Shown here: positions 54,938 to 64,000 of the stretch, one piece after another
How positions within the stretch are numbered: the first letter of the stretch is position 1
Layout of the letters: the number at the start of each line of letters is the position of its first letter
NCBI GenBank assembly: GCA_913063435.1
Contig: CAJXYI010000002.1
Location: forward strand, 38,125-102,124
DNA length: 64,000 nt
Direction of reading: 5' to 3'
Source of the DNA: an uncultured Actinomycetales bacterium
GTDB taxonomy: Bacteria; Actinomycetota; Actinomycetes; S36-B12
The notes under the pieces: model-generated
Database searches by the model: none
Told to the model about the DNA's origin: nothing
Seen by the model: only the letters and a program-made list of their open reading frames with translations
Position numbers and translations under genes: made by a program

Positions 54938-56136
54938 CAGGACCGACCTACGATCCCCGGCCGCTGCGTGAGGGGATCCCGTCCTTGAAGTCCGGGACAG
55001 CGCACTTCGACGGGCCCGGCGGTACGCAAACCCCAGCGGTCGTCGCCGACACCATTGCCGATGCACTCCTCGGCCCGCTTTCCAACCGCGGCCGCGGGAC
55101 GGCTGCGGAGATCCGTGCCGATGACTACGTGCTCTCAGCGCGCTCCGCGATGGCGGATCTGCTCGGCGCGGATCCCGGTGGCATCGTGTTCGCACGAAGC
55201 ATGACGCAGGTGACCTTCGATATCGCCCGCACCCTCGCCGGCGACTGGGGTCCCGGTGATGAGGTGATCGTCACCCGTTTGGATCACGACGCGAATGTGC
55301 GGCCGTGGGTGATCGCGGCCGAACGCGCAGGCGCCACCATCCGCTGGGCCGCCTTCGATCCTGATACCGGTGAACTACCCGCCACCGCGGTGACCGATCT
55401 CATCGGAGCCAGCACCCGGCTCGTTGCGGTGACCGGGGCATCCAACCTGATCGGGACGCGTCCGGACATTCCCGCAATCACCGCGGCAGCACGCGCCGCA
55501 GGAGCGCTGTCCTACATCGACGGGGTCCATCTCACCGCGCACACACCCGTCGATGTCGCAGCACTCGGTGCCGACTTCTACGCGTGCTCCCCGTATAAGT
55601 TCCTCGGTCCACACCTCGGCGTGCTCGCCGCCGCACCCGAACTCCTCGATCGACTCCACCCGGACAAACTGCTGCCCGCCACCGATGCCGTGCCCGAACG
55701 ATTCGAGCTGGGCACCTTGCCCTACGAGTTGCTGGCCGGAGTCACCGCTGCGGTCGATGTGCTCGCCGGACTCGTCCCCAGCGAAGGGACACGTCGACAG
55801 CGGATCCTGGCCTCCATGGCTGCCCTGGAGGCATACGAGGATGCGTTGAGTGCGCGGCTTCGCGCCGGCCTGGATGCGGACGAGCGCGTCACGGTCTACA
55901 GCAATGCCCCGCATCGCACACCGACACACCTGTTCACCGTGGCCGGGCGCGACAGCCTCACGGTGTCAGCTCATCTCGGCGACCACGGCGTCGATGCTCC
56001 CGCGAGCAACTTCTATGCCCTGGAATGCTCACGGCATCTCGGGCTTGGTGACGCGGGCGGTGTCCGTGCCGGCTTGGCGCCGTATTCCACCGATGAGGAT
56101 GTCGACAGGCTTCTCGCGGCTCTCGCCTCACTGTGA
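54934..56136 (+). CDS. Cysteine desulfurase-like class V aminotransferase
   Basis: A 400-residue PLP enzyme of fold type I, class V, closest in feel to the cysteine-desulfurase-like SufS group. The PLP lysine is in FYACSPYKFLGPHLGVLAA near residue 220. Other landmarks are AHFDGPGGTQTPAVVADTIA at the N-terminus, VTRLDHDANVRPWVIAAERA, and SYIDGVHLTAHTPVDVAALG with the PLP-ring Asp. A catalytic loop Cys like that of SufS is not obvious, so desulfurase activity is not assured; C-S lyase or transaminase action is possible. The ATG at 54934 lies in the stop of the S51/CysRS-like gene (ATGA). Confidence 0.88.
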   Translation: MTGPTYDPRPLREGIPSLKSGTAHFDGPGGTQTPAVVADTIADALLGPLSNRGRGTAAEIRADDYVLSARSAMADLLGADPGGIVFARSMTQVTFDIARTLAGDWGPGDEVIVTRLDHDANVRPWVIAAERAGATIRWAAFDPDTGELPATAVTDLIGASTRLVAVTGASNLIGTRPDIPAITAAARAAGALSYIDGVHLTAHTPVDVAALGADFYACSPYKFLGPHLGVLAAAPELLDRLHPDKLLPATDAVPERFELGTLPYELLAGVTAAVDVLAGLVPSEGTRRQRILASMAALEAYEDALSARLRAGLDADERVTVYSNAPHRTPTHLFTVAGRDSLTVSAHLGDHGVDAPASNFYALECSRHLGLGDAGGVRAGLAPYSTDEDVDRLLAALASL

Positions 56137-56160
56137 TCGCGCAGCTGTTCGACTTACGCG

Positions 56161-57171
56161 TCAGTAGTGCCCGGCGTCGACTGTGTCTTTGGTCAACCTC
56201 TTGCGGAATACCCAGAACGACCAGGATTGATAGGCGATGACACCCGGGATTCCGATCACCGCGACGATCGTGAGCACGGTCAGGGCATAACTGCTCGCCG
56301 CTGCTTCGGCGATGGTGAGGGTGAAACCATCGTCGATCGTGCTCGGCAGCACATTGGGATACAGAGCCGCGAAGATCGACACCATGAAGGACAGTGCACC
56401 GAGTGCATTGCCCCAGAACGCCAGCAGCCACCGGCGCGCATAGACCGCCATGACGACGATTGCGAAGGCGAGCACCGTGAGCACCGCCATCGTCGCACCG
56501 ATCGCATCATCGGCATAGGCAAGCCAGGTCCACACGGCGAAAACCGACATCAGGGCAAGGGTGATCAGGCTCATTCCCCGGGCCGTCATCGTCACGCGCT
56601 CGAGCAGGGGACCGGACACCTTCAGGGACAGGAATACCGCACCGTGCGCAAGGGAGTACGCAACGAGCGCGAGTCCACCTAGGACCGAATACACCGAGAT
56701 GTGCGACCACAGCGAGTCGCCGACGAATCGACCATCCGCATCGATGGGAATGCCGTGCACCATCCCAGCCCAGAACACTCCGACCAGGAAGGGCAGCGTG
56801 AAACCCGCGACCAGATTGGCGTTATCCCAGGCTTGCGTCCACCGGTGATCGGGGCGCTTGGAGCGGTATTCGATGGCGAGCGCCCGGATGATCAATGCGA
56901 AGACCAGCAGCAGCAGAGGGATATAGGCCGACGGGAACGCTGCCGCATACCAGGTGGGGAACGCCGAGAAGATCAGGATTCCACCGGTGAGCAGCCACAC
57001 TTCGTTGGCATCCCAATTCGGTCCGATGGCACGCAGCATCATGCGACGCTCGCCGTCGCTGCGCCCCAGGATCCGAGTCAACATGCCCACCCCGAAGTCG
57101 AAACCTTCGAGGAACACGAACACCGACCAGACGAAGGCGATGACGAAGAAGAAGATCACCGGCAGGTTCAC
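56161..57171 (-). CDS. cydB: Cytochrome bd ubiquinol oxidase subunit II
   Basis: A 336-residue polytopic subunit of cytochrome bd, the high-affinity terminal oxidase. The N-terminal VWSVFVFLEGFDFGVGMLTR carries the conserved LEGFDFG motif, and AIGPNWDANEVWLLTGGILI is the second signature. About eight to nine helices follow. The GTG at 57171 overlaps the cydA stop (GTGA). The ABC transporter cydDC, often downstream in actinobacteria, is not present; a convergent aminotransferase gene follows instead, 24 bp away. Confidence 0.95.
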   Translation of the reverse strand: MNLPVIFFFVIAFVWSVFVFLEGFDFGVGMLTRILGRSDGERRMMLRAIGPNWDANEVWLLTGGILIFSAFPTWYAAAFPSAYIPLLLLVFALIIRALAIEYRSKRPDHRWTQAWDNANLVAGFTLPFLVGVFWAGMVHGIPIDADGRFVGDSLWSHISVYSVLGGLALVAYSLAHGAVFLSLKVSGPLLERVTMTARGMSLITLALMSVFAVWTWLAYADDAIGATMAVLTVLAFAIVVMAVYARRWLLAFWGNALGALSFMVSIFAALYPNVLPSTIDDGFTLTIAEAAASSYALTVLTIVAVIGIPGVIAYQSWSFWVFRKRLTKDTVDAGHY

Positions 57172-58574
57172 GGTGCGCCTGCCGAAGACTCGACACGAGG
57201 CGGTTCACCGGGCATCGGTTCGTCAGGATCCATTGGTCCGCGGATCGCGTATCGCCGCATGAGAACGAACTCGATGACCCCGATGATCGCGTACAGGATG
57301 ACGAATCCGGCGAGACTCACCGCGACCAGACCCACCGACAGGTCCGAGACCGCATCCTCAGTTTTCAGCAGGCCGTAGACGACCCATGGCTGGCGGCCGT
57401 TCTCGGTGAAGATCCAACCGAACAGGTTGCCCAACCATGGGGCCGCGATGATCCAGATGGAGATGCTCCAGAAGAGCTTCGAGGTCGGAAGTCGGCCACG
57501 TCTGGTCTTCCACCAGGCGAACACCATCCAGATCGCGCCCAGCAGACCGAAGCCCATCATGGCCCTGAAGGAATAGAACGCGATCCAGACATTCGGGGTG
57601 TAATCACCGGGACCGAACTGCTCTTCGTACTGCTCCTGCAGTTCATTCATTCCGGTGACCTCGCCGTCGAGTGAGTTCGTGGCGACGATCGACAGCATGC
57701 AGGGGACCCCGATGAACAGTGAGTTATCGCGGGCTTCCTGGTCGGGGACAGCGACCAGACCCAAGGGAGCACACGGACCGGTCGTCTCCCAGACTGCCTC
57801 GGCAGCTGCCATCTTCATCGGCTGCTTGTCGACCATGATCACACCGAGCACATCGCCGACGACGAACTGCAGGGCACCCGCGGCGATTCCGGTGATCATC
57901 GCCATCCGAAATGCCTTGCGCATGACCTCGACATGTTGGCGCCGCTTGAGGTGATAGGCCGCAACGCCGAAGACGAACACCGTCGCGGCGAGCACGCCGC
58001 CGACGATCGTGTGCAACCAGGCGACGATGGTAAGAGGCTGGAACAGCACCGCACCGAGGTCGGTGAGATTGGCATCACCGGTCACCGGATCGATCGCGAA
58101 ACCCACGGGGTTCTGCATGAATGAATTCGCGGACAGGATGAAGTACGCCGAAAGCCAGGTGCCCAGCACGAACAGCCAGATCGTGGCCAGGTGCAGTCGG
58201 CGTGGCAGTCGGCCACGGCCAAATAGCCACAGGCCCAGGAACGTCGATTCGATGAAGAATGCGAACAGCCCCTCCATCGCGAGCGGGGCACCGAAGATGT
58301 CCCCCACGAATCGACTGAAGACCGACCAGTTCATCCCGAACTGGAATTCCTGGATGATGCCCGACGCCACCCCGATCGCGAAATTGATCAGCAGCAGCGA
58401 GCCGAAGAACCGCACTAGTCGCGCATAGCGTTCATCCCCGGTGCGGTAATGCATCGTGTCCAAGATTGCGACCCAGGGTGCGAGCCCGAGGGTCAGCGGC
58501 ACGAACAGGAAGTGGAACAGCGTGGTGAAAGCGAACTGGAGACGCGAAAGGTCGACCAGCAGACTGTCTCCCAT
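57168..58574 (-). CDS. cydA: Cytochrome bd ubiquinol oxidase subunit I
   Basis: A 468-residue haem-bearing subunit. It starts with LSRLQFAFTTLFHFLFVPLT (the His is an axial ligand). It has FQFGMNWSVFSRFVGDIFGA and PLAMEGLFAFFIESTFLGLW, and the quinol-site region ENGRQPWVVYG near residue 385 (GRQPW motif). The Q-loop is short, as in the CydA type of Gram-positives. I chose ATG at 58574. A minus-strand TACGAT at about 58589-58594 would give a very short leader. It is divergent from the GNAT gene, with 68 bp between starts. Confidence 0.96.
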   Translation of the reverse strand: MGDSLLVDLSRLQFAFTTLFHFLFVPLTLGLAPWVAILDTMHYRTGDERYARLVRFFGSLLLINFAIGVASGIIQEFQFGMNWSVFSRFVGDIFGAPLAMEGLFAFFIESTFLGLWLFGRGRLPRRLHLATIWLFVLGTWLSAYFILSANSFMQNPVGFAIDPVTGDANLTDLGAVLFQPLTIVAWLHTIVGGVLAATVFVFGVAAYHLKRRQHVEVMRKAFRMAMITGIAAGALQFVVGDVLGVIMVDKQPMKMAAAEAVWETTGPCAPLGLVAVPDQEARDNSLFIGVPCMLSIVATNSLDGEVTGMNELQEQYEEQFGPGDYTPNVWIAFYSFRAMMGFGLLGAIWMVFAWWKTRRGRLPTSKLFWSISIWIIAAPWLGNLFGWIFTENGRQPWVVYGLLKTEDAVSDLSVGLVAVSLAGFVILYAIIGVIEFVLMRRYAIRGPMDPDEPMPGEPPRVESSAGAP

Positions 58575-58628
58575 GAACCCGCAGTCAATCGTATGCACTC
58601 AGGTTTGTCAGACGCTTCATCGATTGTC

Positions 58629-58634
58629 TAGCCT
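58629..58634 (+). promoter_or_regulatory. -10 box of the GNAT gene
   Basis: TAGCCT, 8 nt before the ATG at 58643, in the region shared with the divergent cydA promoter. Confidence 0.55.
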
Positions 58635-58642
58635 TCGTTTCC

Positions 58643-59197
58643 ATGCACGTCGTCGATGGGCCTCGTGAAGGCACCCGTGCGGTCGTGGTGACGCATCTGC
58701 AGATGGACGAAACAGCGCATCTGAATCCTCGACCGATGCCACCCGGTGCCCGCTTCACCCGGATCGCACAGGACAAGGCGACACGAAGCCGATGGTTCTA
58801 CGAATCGGTGGGTGCACCCTGGCACTGGGTCGATCGAGTCGCGTGGTCATCCGACCAGTGGAATGCCTGGACCAACCGACCAGAACACCACCTATTCGTG
58901 GCCACAATCGACGAGGAACCCATCGGCTACGTCGAGTTGGAGCAACAGGTCGACGGTGATGTCGAGATCGCCTACCTGGGACTGCTGCCCGGGTGTTCAG
59001 GCCACGGACGCGGTGGCTGGCTGCTCACGCGCGCCCTCGAGGAGGCCTGGGCCCTACCCGGGACCCGACGGGCGTGGGTGCACACCTGCGATCTGGACTC
59101 CCCCGCCGCCCTGGGCAACTACCGCGCCCGTGGGATGAGCGAATTCGCTCGGACGGTCGAATGGCGCATCGACGCACCCGGTACCGTCGCCCCATGA
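58643..59197 (+). CDS. GNAT-family N-acetyltransferase
   Basis: A 184-residue acetyltransferase. The acetyl-CoA-binding core is IAYLGLLPGCSGHGRGGWLL, with the Q/RxxGxG/A loop as SGHGRGG, preceded by GYVELEQQVDGDVEIAYLGL and followed by AWVHTCDLDSPAALGNYRAR and GM. The N-terminal 45 residues carry an extra segment ahead of FTRIAQDKATRSRWFYESVG. Substrate is unknown. It overlaps the DUF4190-like gene by 4 bp (ATGA), so the two may be co-expressed. Confidence 0.88.
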   Translation: MHVVDGPREGTRAVVVTHLQMDETAHLNPRPMPPGARFTRIAQDKATRSRWFYESVGAPWHWVDRVAWSSDQWNAWTNRPEHHLFVATIDEEPIGYVELEQQVDGDVEIAYLGLLPGCSGHGRGGWLLTRALEEAWALPGTRRAWVHTCDLDSPAALGNYRARGMSEFARTVEWRIDAPGTVAP

Positions 59198-59553
59198 GCT
59201 ATCCGCCGCCACCACCGCCACCCCCGGGATTCCCCCCGACCGGGCCATCGGGCTATGGCGGATATAGCGCGCCCGTGCCACCGCCGCGCACTCCCGGCAT
59301 GGCGACGGCATCCTTGGTTCTGGGCATCCTGGGCGTCACGGTCGGGTTGTGTCTGTGGTTCCTTCCGGTGATGCCCGTGCTCGCGGTCATCTTCGGGCAC
59401 ATCTCACTGAGCAGAATCAACTCCGGTGGGCTTCCTGGCCGCGGATTGGCTATCACCGGAATCGTCACCGGTTATGTCGGATTGGCGTTGGCGGCGATCC
59501 TTCTCATCGTCACCATCTTCGGTGCCATCACTCCTTCGGGTCCAACCTTCTAA
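59194..59553 (+). CDS. DUF4190-like small membrane protein with Pro-rich N-terminus
   Basis: A 119-residue protein. Residues 1-35 are Pro/Gly/Tyr-rich (PPPPPPPPGFPPTGPSGYGG). Two membrane helices follow, with MATASLVLGILGVTVGLCLW then the loop VIFGHISLSRINSGGLPGRG and LAITGIVTGYVGLALAAILL. That order (ASLVLGI...GHIALxRI...G.GlAiaGivlGy) is the DUF4190 pattern. Function is unknown; such proteins are common in actinobacterial membranes. The start lies in the GNAT stop codon. A TACCGT 6 nt before the ATG (59182-59187) might give it its own leaderless transcript. Confidence 0.87.
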   Translation: MSYPPPPPPPPGFPPTGPSGYGGYSAPVPPPRTPGMATASLVLGILGVTVGLCLWFLPVMPVLAVIFGHISLSRINSGGLPGRGLAITGIVTGYVGLALAAILLIVTIFGAITPSGPTF

Positions 59554-59571
59554 CGCGAATCCGGACATTTC

Positions 59572-60462
59572 ATGAGTCGTCGGGCTCTCGCCCTGTTCAT
59601 CGCGCTCGGCATCATCTGGGGTACGCCGTACCTGTTCATCCGCATCGCCGTCGAACACGTGGAACCAGCGGTTCTAGTCGGCCTGCGAGTGGCCATCGCC
59701 GCCGCGATCTTGCTACCCATCGCCGCTGCCCGAGGACAATTGCTCCCCGCACTGCGGCACTGGCGCTGGGTGGCAGCCTTCGCGCTATTGGAGATCACCA
59801 TCGCATTCTTGACGCTGGGTTATGCCGAGCAGCGCCTGACGAGTTCGCTCACCGCACTCATCATCGCGATGGTGCCACTCGTCGCGGCCGTCCTGGCTCG
59901 CATACTCGGACTCGATCCATCGCTGCGCGGTATTCGGGTGGCCGGGTTAGCAGTCGGGCTTGCCGGTGTCGCAGTGCTGGTTGGTCTCGACGTCGAGGGT
60001 GCGCAGTTCTGGGGTGTCGGCGCAGCACTCATCACCGTTCTGGGTTATGCCTCAGCACCGATGATCGTGTCCACGAAGCTTCAGGACGTGCCCAGCCTCG
60101 GTGTGATCGCCTGGGCAGTGACCTTCAACGCGGTGATCTACGCCCCCGCGGTGTGGTTGCTGTGGCCCAGCGGTCCGGTTCCGGCCATCGCCTGGTCGTC
60201 GATCGTCATCCTCGGGTTGATACCCACGGCACTGGCCTTCGTGCTGCTGTTCGCGCTGATCGGTGAGGTCGGACCGGCGCGCACCACCGTCATCACGTTC
60301 ATCAACCCCGCCGTCGCCGTCGTGCTCGGCGTCGTGGTTCTCGCCGAACCGGTGACGTGGGGTCTGCTCATCGGATTTCCGCTCGTGCTGGCGGGATCAT
60401 TCCTGGCTACCCGGCCAGACCGCAACCGTGCCGCTGCCATCGAGGACGCCCCGCACCCCTAG
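59572..60462 (+). CDS. EamA/DMT-family transporter
   Basis: A 296-residue membrane protein with ten helices in two repeats of the EamA domain, typical of drug/metabolite transporters. The first repeat begins LALFIALGIIWGTPYLFIRI, and the second begins GVGAALITVLGYASAPMIVS. The helix-end motif FINPAVAVVLGVVVLAEPVT near residue 250 is strongly conserved in the superfamily. Substrate is unknown. It follows the DUF4190-like gene by 18 bp and is convergent with katG; a palindrome and a hairpin separate them. Confidence 0.9.
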   Translation: MSRRALALFIALGIIWGTPYLFIRIAVEHVEPAVLVGLRVAIAAAILLPIAAARGQLLPALRHWRWVAAFALLEITIAFLTLGYAEQRLTSSLTALIIAMVPLVAAVLARILGLDPSLRGIRVAGLAVGLAGVAVLVGLDVEGAQFWGVGAALITVLGYASAPMIVSTKLQDVPSLGVIAWAVTFNAVIYAPAVWLLWPSGPVPAIAWSSIVILGLIPTALAFVLLFALIGEVGPARTTVITFINPAVAVVLGVVVLAEPVTWGLLIGFPLVLAGSFLATRPDRNRAAAIEDAPHP

Positions 60463-60465
60463 CCC

Positions 60466-60512
60466 TTCTCCGGGTATTTCAGGCCCTATCAGGGCGCTCA
60501 GTACCCGAAGAA
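60466..60512. repeat. 47-bp palindromic repeat family 2, copy C
   Basis: Outer arms TTCTCCGGGTA and TACCCGAAGAA, inner arms GCCCT and AGGGC around ATC. The inner pair differs from copy A (GCCCG/CGGGC) by a compensated change. It starts 3 nt after the EamA stop codon. Confidence 0.88.
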
Positions 60513-60540
60513 CTGCCCGAAGTTTCGTCCGGGCACACGC

Positions 60541-60584
60541 AGCAGGGGCGCCGCACGAGTCGGAACCCGCGCGACGCCCCTGCT
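60541..60584. terminator. Hairpin between convergent EamA and katG
   Basis: AGCAGGGGCG (60541-60550) pairs perfectly with CGCCCCTGCT (60575-60584), 10 bp, around a 24-nt loop. It ends 18 bp before the katG stop, so on the minus strand it is the first structure after katG. No T-run is present. Confidence 0.5.
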
Positions 60585-60602
60585 CAGGACAGCCTCGTGA
60601 AA

Positions 60603-63051
<2,449 letters not shown>

Positions 63052-63055
<4 letters not shown>

Positions 63056-63510
63056 CCGGCCACCGTCGCAATCGGGCCGGTCGGCTCCACCGCCGACCGA
63101 CAGTCGGGGCAGACACCCCAGTAGGCGACCTCGGCCTCATCGATGACGAACCCGTGATCGTCTTGGGCCTGCAGGCACGGCGCCGCACCCACGGCACAAT
63201 CGACGTCGACGACCCGGGCGCAGGTCCGGCAGACCAGATGGTGGTGGTTGTCACCGACCCGGTCTTCGAACAGCGCCGGAGATCCGATCGGCTGGATGCG
63301 CCGCAGCAGCCCCGCTTCGACGAGAACCCCGAGGGTGTCATAGACCGATTGGCGCGAGATAGCGCCGATCGCGGTGCGCACCACACCCGCGACCGCGTCG
63401 GCCGTGGAGTGGGGGTGGGCCGAGACAGCCTGCAGTACCGCCACACGCTGGGCAGTCACCTGGATGCCATGCTCACGCAGCATGCGTGCAGGCTCCGGCA
63501 GGTTAGTCAC
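63052..63510 (-). CDS. furA: Fur-family transcriptional regulator (FurA/PerR-like)
   Basis: A 152-residue metalloregulator. The winged helix includes [20 protein letters not shown] and [20 protein letters not shown]. The metal-binding dimer domain has [20 protein letters not shown], the first CxxC, and a C-terminal CPDC, the second CxxC of the structural zinc site. Immediate association with katG indicates a FurA/PerR-type peroxide or iron sensor that represses katG, as in mycobacteria and Streptomyces. The GTG start at 63510 follows TAGTCT by 7 nt, so the mRNA is probably leaderless. An inverted repeat covers the promoter. Confidence 0.93.
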
Positions 63511-63517
63511 CTGAAGC

Positions 63518-63523
63518 AGACTA
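63518..63523 (-). promoter_or_regulatory. -10 box of fur-katG
   Basis: TAGTCT on the minus strand, 7 nt before the GTG at 63510. It is the same hexamer and spacer length as at radA. Confidence 0.6.
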
Positions 63524-63531
63524 GATCAAAT

Positions 63532-63548
63532 TCTGGATCGTGTCCAGA
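63532..63548. promoter_or_regulatory. Inverted repeat over the fur-katG promoter (candidate Fur operator)
   Basis: TCTGGA-TCGTG-TCCAGA: 6-bp arms with a 5-bp centre, flanked by AT-rich bases. It sits 9-25 bp upstream of the -10 box on the minus strand, covering the -35 region. Autoregulation is the rule for furA-katG in relatives, so this is the natural operator candidate. Confidence 0.5.
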
Positions 63549-63564
63549 TTGCTCGCGCGTGCCG

Positions 63565-63903
63565 TCACGCGGGTGCTGTCTGGGCGGCCATCCGGGCCCG
63601 CACGGACCTGGCCACGAGGTGATCGGCGAAGAACGACGCGAACGGGATGGTGCCCGCGAGCAGCACCGCGAGGGTTCGCCCGACCGAGTAGCGCATCCGG
63701 AAGCAGATATCCAGACCGGTCACCACATAGAGGACATACAGCCACCCGTGCGCGATCCAGCCGAAGGAATACCCCGCCCCGATGATGCCGTCGTCGGCCA
63801 GACCGAACAGGTACTTCGCCGGCAGGCCGAATACCGACAGCACCGCGAGCAGGATTCCGGTGACCCACGCCATGATCCGAAACCGCAGCAGCGCACCTGA
63901 CAT
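63565..63903 (-). CDS. DUF3817 family membrane protein
   Basis: A 112-residue membrane protein with three hydrophobic segments: MAWVTGILLAVLSVFGLPAK, WIAHGWLYVLYVVTGLDICF and TLAVLLAGTIPFASFFADHL. The family pattern of a conserved GxxHG histidine (FGWIAHGWLYVLY) and the final ADHLV is that of DUF3817, common in actinobacteria and of unknown function. It precedes fur with 54 bp between them. The ATG at 63903 follows TAGGCT by 6 nt. Confidence 0.9.
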   Translation of the reverse strand: MSGALLRFRIMAWVTGILLAVLSVFGLPAKYLFGLADDGIIGAGYSFGWIAHGWLYVLYVVTGLDICFRMRYSVGRTLAVLLAGTIPFASFFADHLVARSVRARMAAQTAPA

Positions 63904-63909
63904 GAGATC

Positions 63910-63915
63910 AGCCTA
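63910..63915 (-). promoter_or_regulatory. -10 box of the DUF3817 gene
   Basis: TAGGCT on the minus strand, followed by GATCTC and the ATG at 63903. Confidence 0.6.
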
Positions 63916-63937
63916 ACCGGGCTGGGCGACCCTCGCC

Positions 63938-64000
63938 CTCGGCGCCGGAGGCGCCCATGGACTCGGCGCCGGGGGCGCCCATGGACTCGGCGCCGGAGGC
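63938..64000. repeat. 24-bp tandem repeat at the right edge, possibly coding
   Basis: A unit starting CTCGGCGCCGGAGGCGCCCA (24 bp) occurs at 63938-63961 and 63962-63985 (one A to G change). A third copy is cut by the window edge after 15 bp. The length is a multiple of three. Read on the minus strand the frame is open, gives repeats of the type GAxGAESM, and ends at TGA (63908-63910), just inside the DUF3817 promoter, so it may be the Gly/Ala-rich tail of a gene beyond the edge. Other frames are also open, so I do not call a gene. Confidence 0.7.

Overview
The window is GC-rich, densely coded chromosomal DNA from an actinobacterium (Actinomycetota, class Actinomycetes; I cannot fix the order). 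The evidence is a 32-residue basic bS22 ribosomal protein gene, a BldC-like HTH gene, a 1629-residue NAD-glutamate dehydrogenase, a Tad/Flp locus of actinobacterial type, a fur-katG pair, a WS/DGAT acyltransferase, a HemD fused to a methyltransferase-like domain, and many genes that start with GTG or ATG 6-8 nt after a TAnnnT -10 box (leaderless-type starts). Much of the order resembles two conserved mycobacterial neighbourhoods recalled from memory: the ppx/proC/bS22/plsC/serB/hemD block and the ispH/xseAB/glpX/fumarase/phoH/uppS/yyaL block. No phage, insertion sequence, CRISPR array, tRNA or rRNA was seen.

Layout. 1-4.7 kb: a minus-strand chain for cytochrome c maturation (ccsB partial, resB, ccdA, a thioredoxin-like lipoprotein) led by a histidine phosphatase. 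4.9-18.6 kb: haem and precursor genes, a glutaredoxin-like protein, a HAD phosphatase, acyltransferase, epimerase, bS22, BldC-like protein, AcuC deacetylase, ProC, TetR, sugar isomerase, P-type ATPase, Ppx/GppA and a Cys-rich protein. 18.7-23.4 kb: radA, a membrane-anchored protein, mutY, prfB. 23.5-28.1 kb: a seven-gene Tad pilus/secretion locus. 28.3-36.4 kb: glutamate dehydrogenase, patatin, WS/DGAT and a HAD hydrolase. 36.5-50.4 kb: a DUF6542-like membrane protein, ispH, xseAB, DUF4245, glpX, a PfkB kinase, class I fumarase, a wall hydrolase, phoH, a cis-prenyltransferase, a YyaL-like protein. 50.4-60.5 kb: DUF418, an FAD oxidase, DUF805, an unusual S51-peptidase/CysRS-C-terminal fusion coupled to a cysteine-desulfurase-like protein, cydAB, GNAT, DUF4190 and EamA genes. 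60.6-64 kb: katG, a His/Met-rich small ORF, fur, DUF3817 and a 24-bp tandem repeat at the right edge.

Functionally the window is mainly housekeeping: respiration (cytochrome c assembly, cytochrome bd), haem synthesis, peroxide defence, DNA repair (RadA, MutY, exonuclease VII), isoprenoid and cell-wall precursors, carbon metabolism and neutral lipid. Genes are packed with many 4-bp ATGA/GTGA or 1-bp TGATG stop/start overlaps, so translational coupling is the rule inside operons.

The least explained signals are non-coding. Two families of palindromic repeats lie just after stop codons. One has two copies with 29-32 bp perfect stems. The other has three copies of exactly 47 bp with the same two-stem architecture. 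In both, base changes between copies are compensated on the opposite arm. Other candidates are the His/Met-rich ORF that fits exactly between fur and katG, an inverted repeat over the fur promoter, and the S51/CysRS fusion operon.
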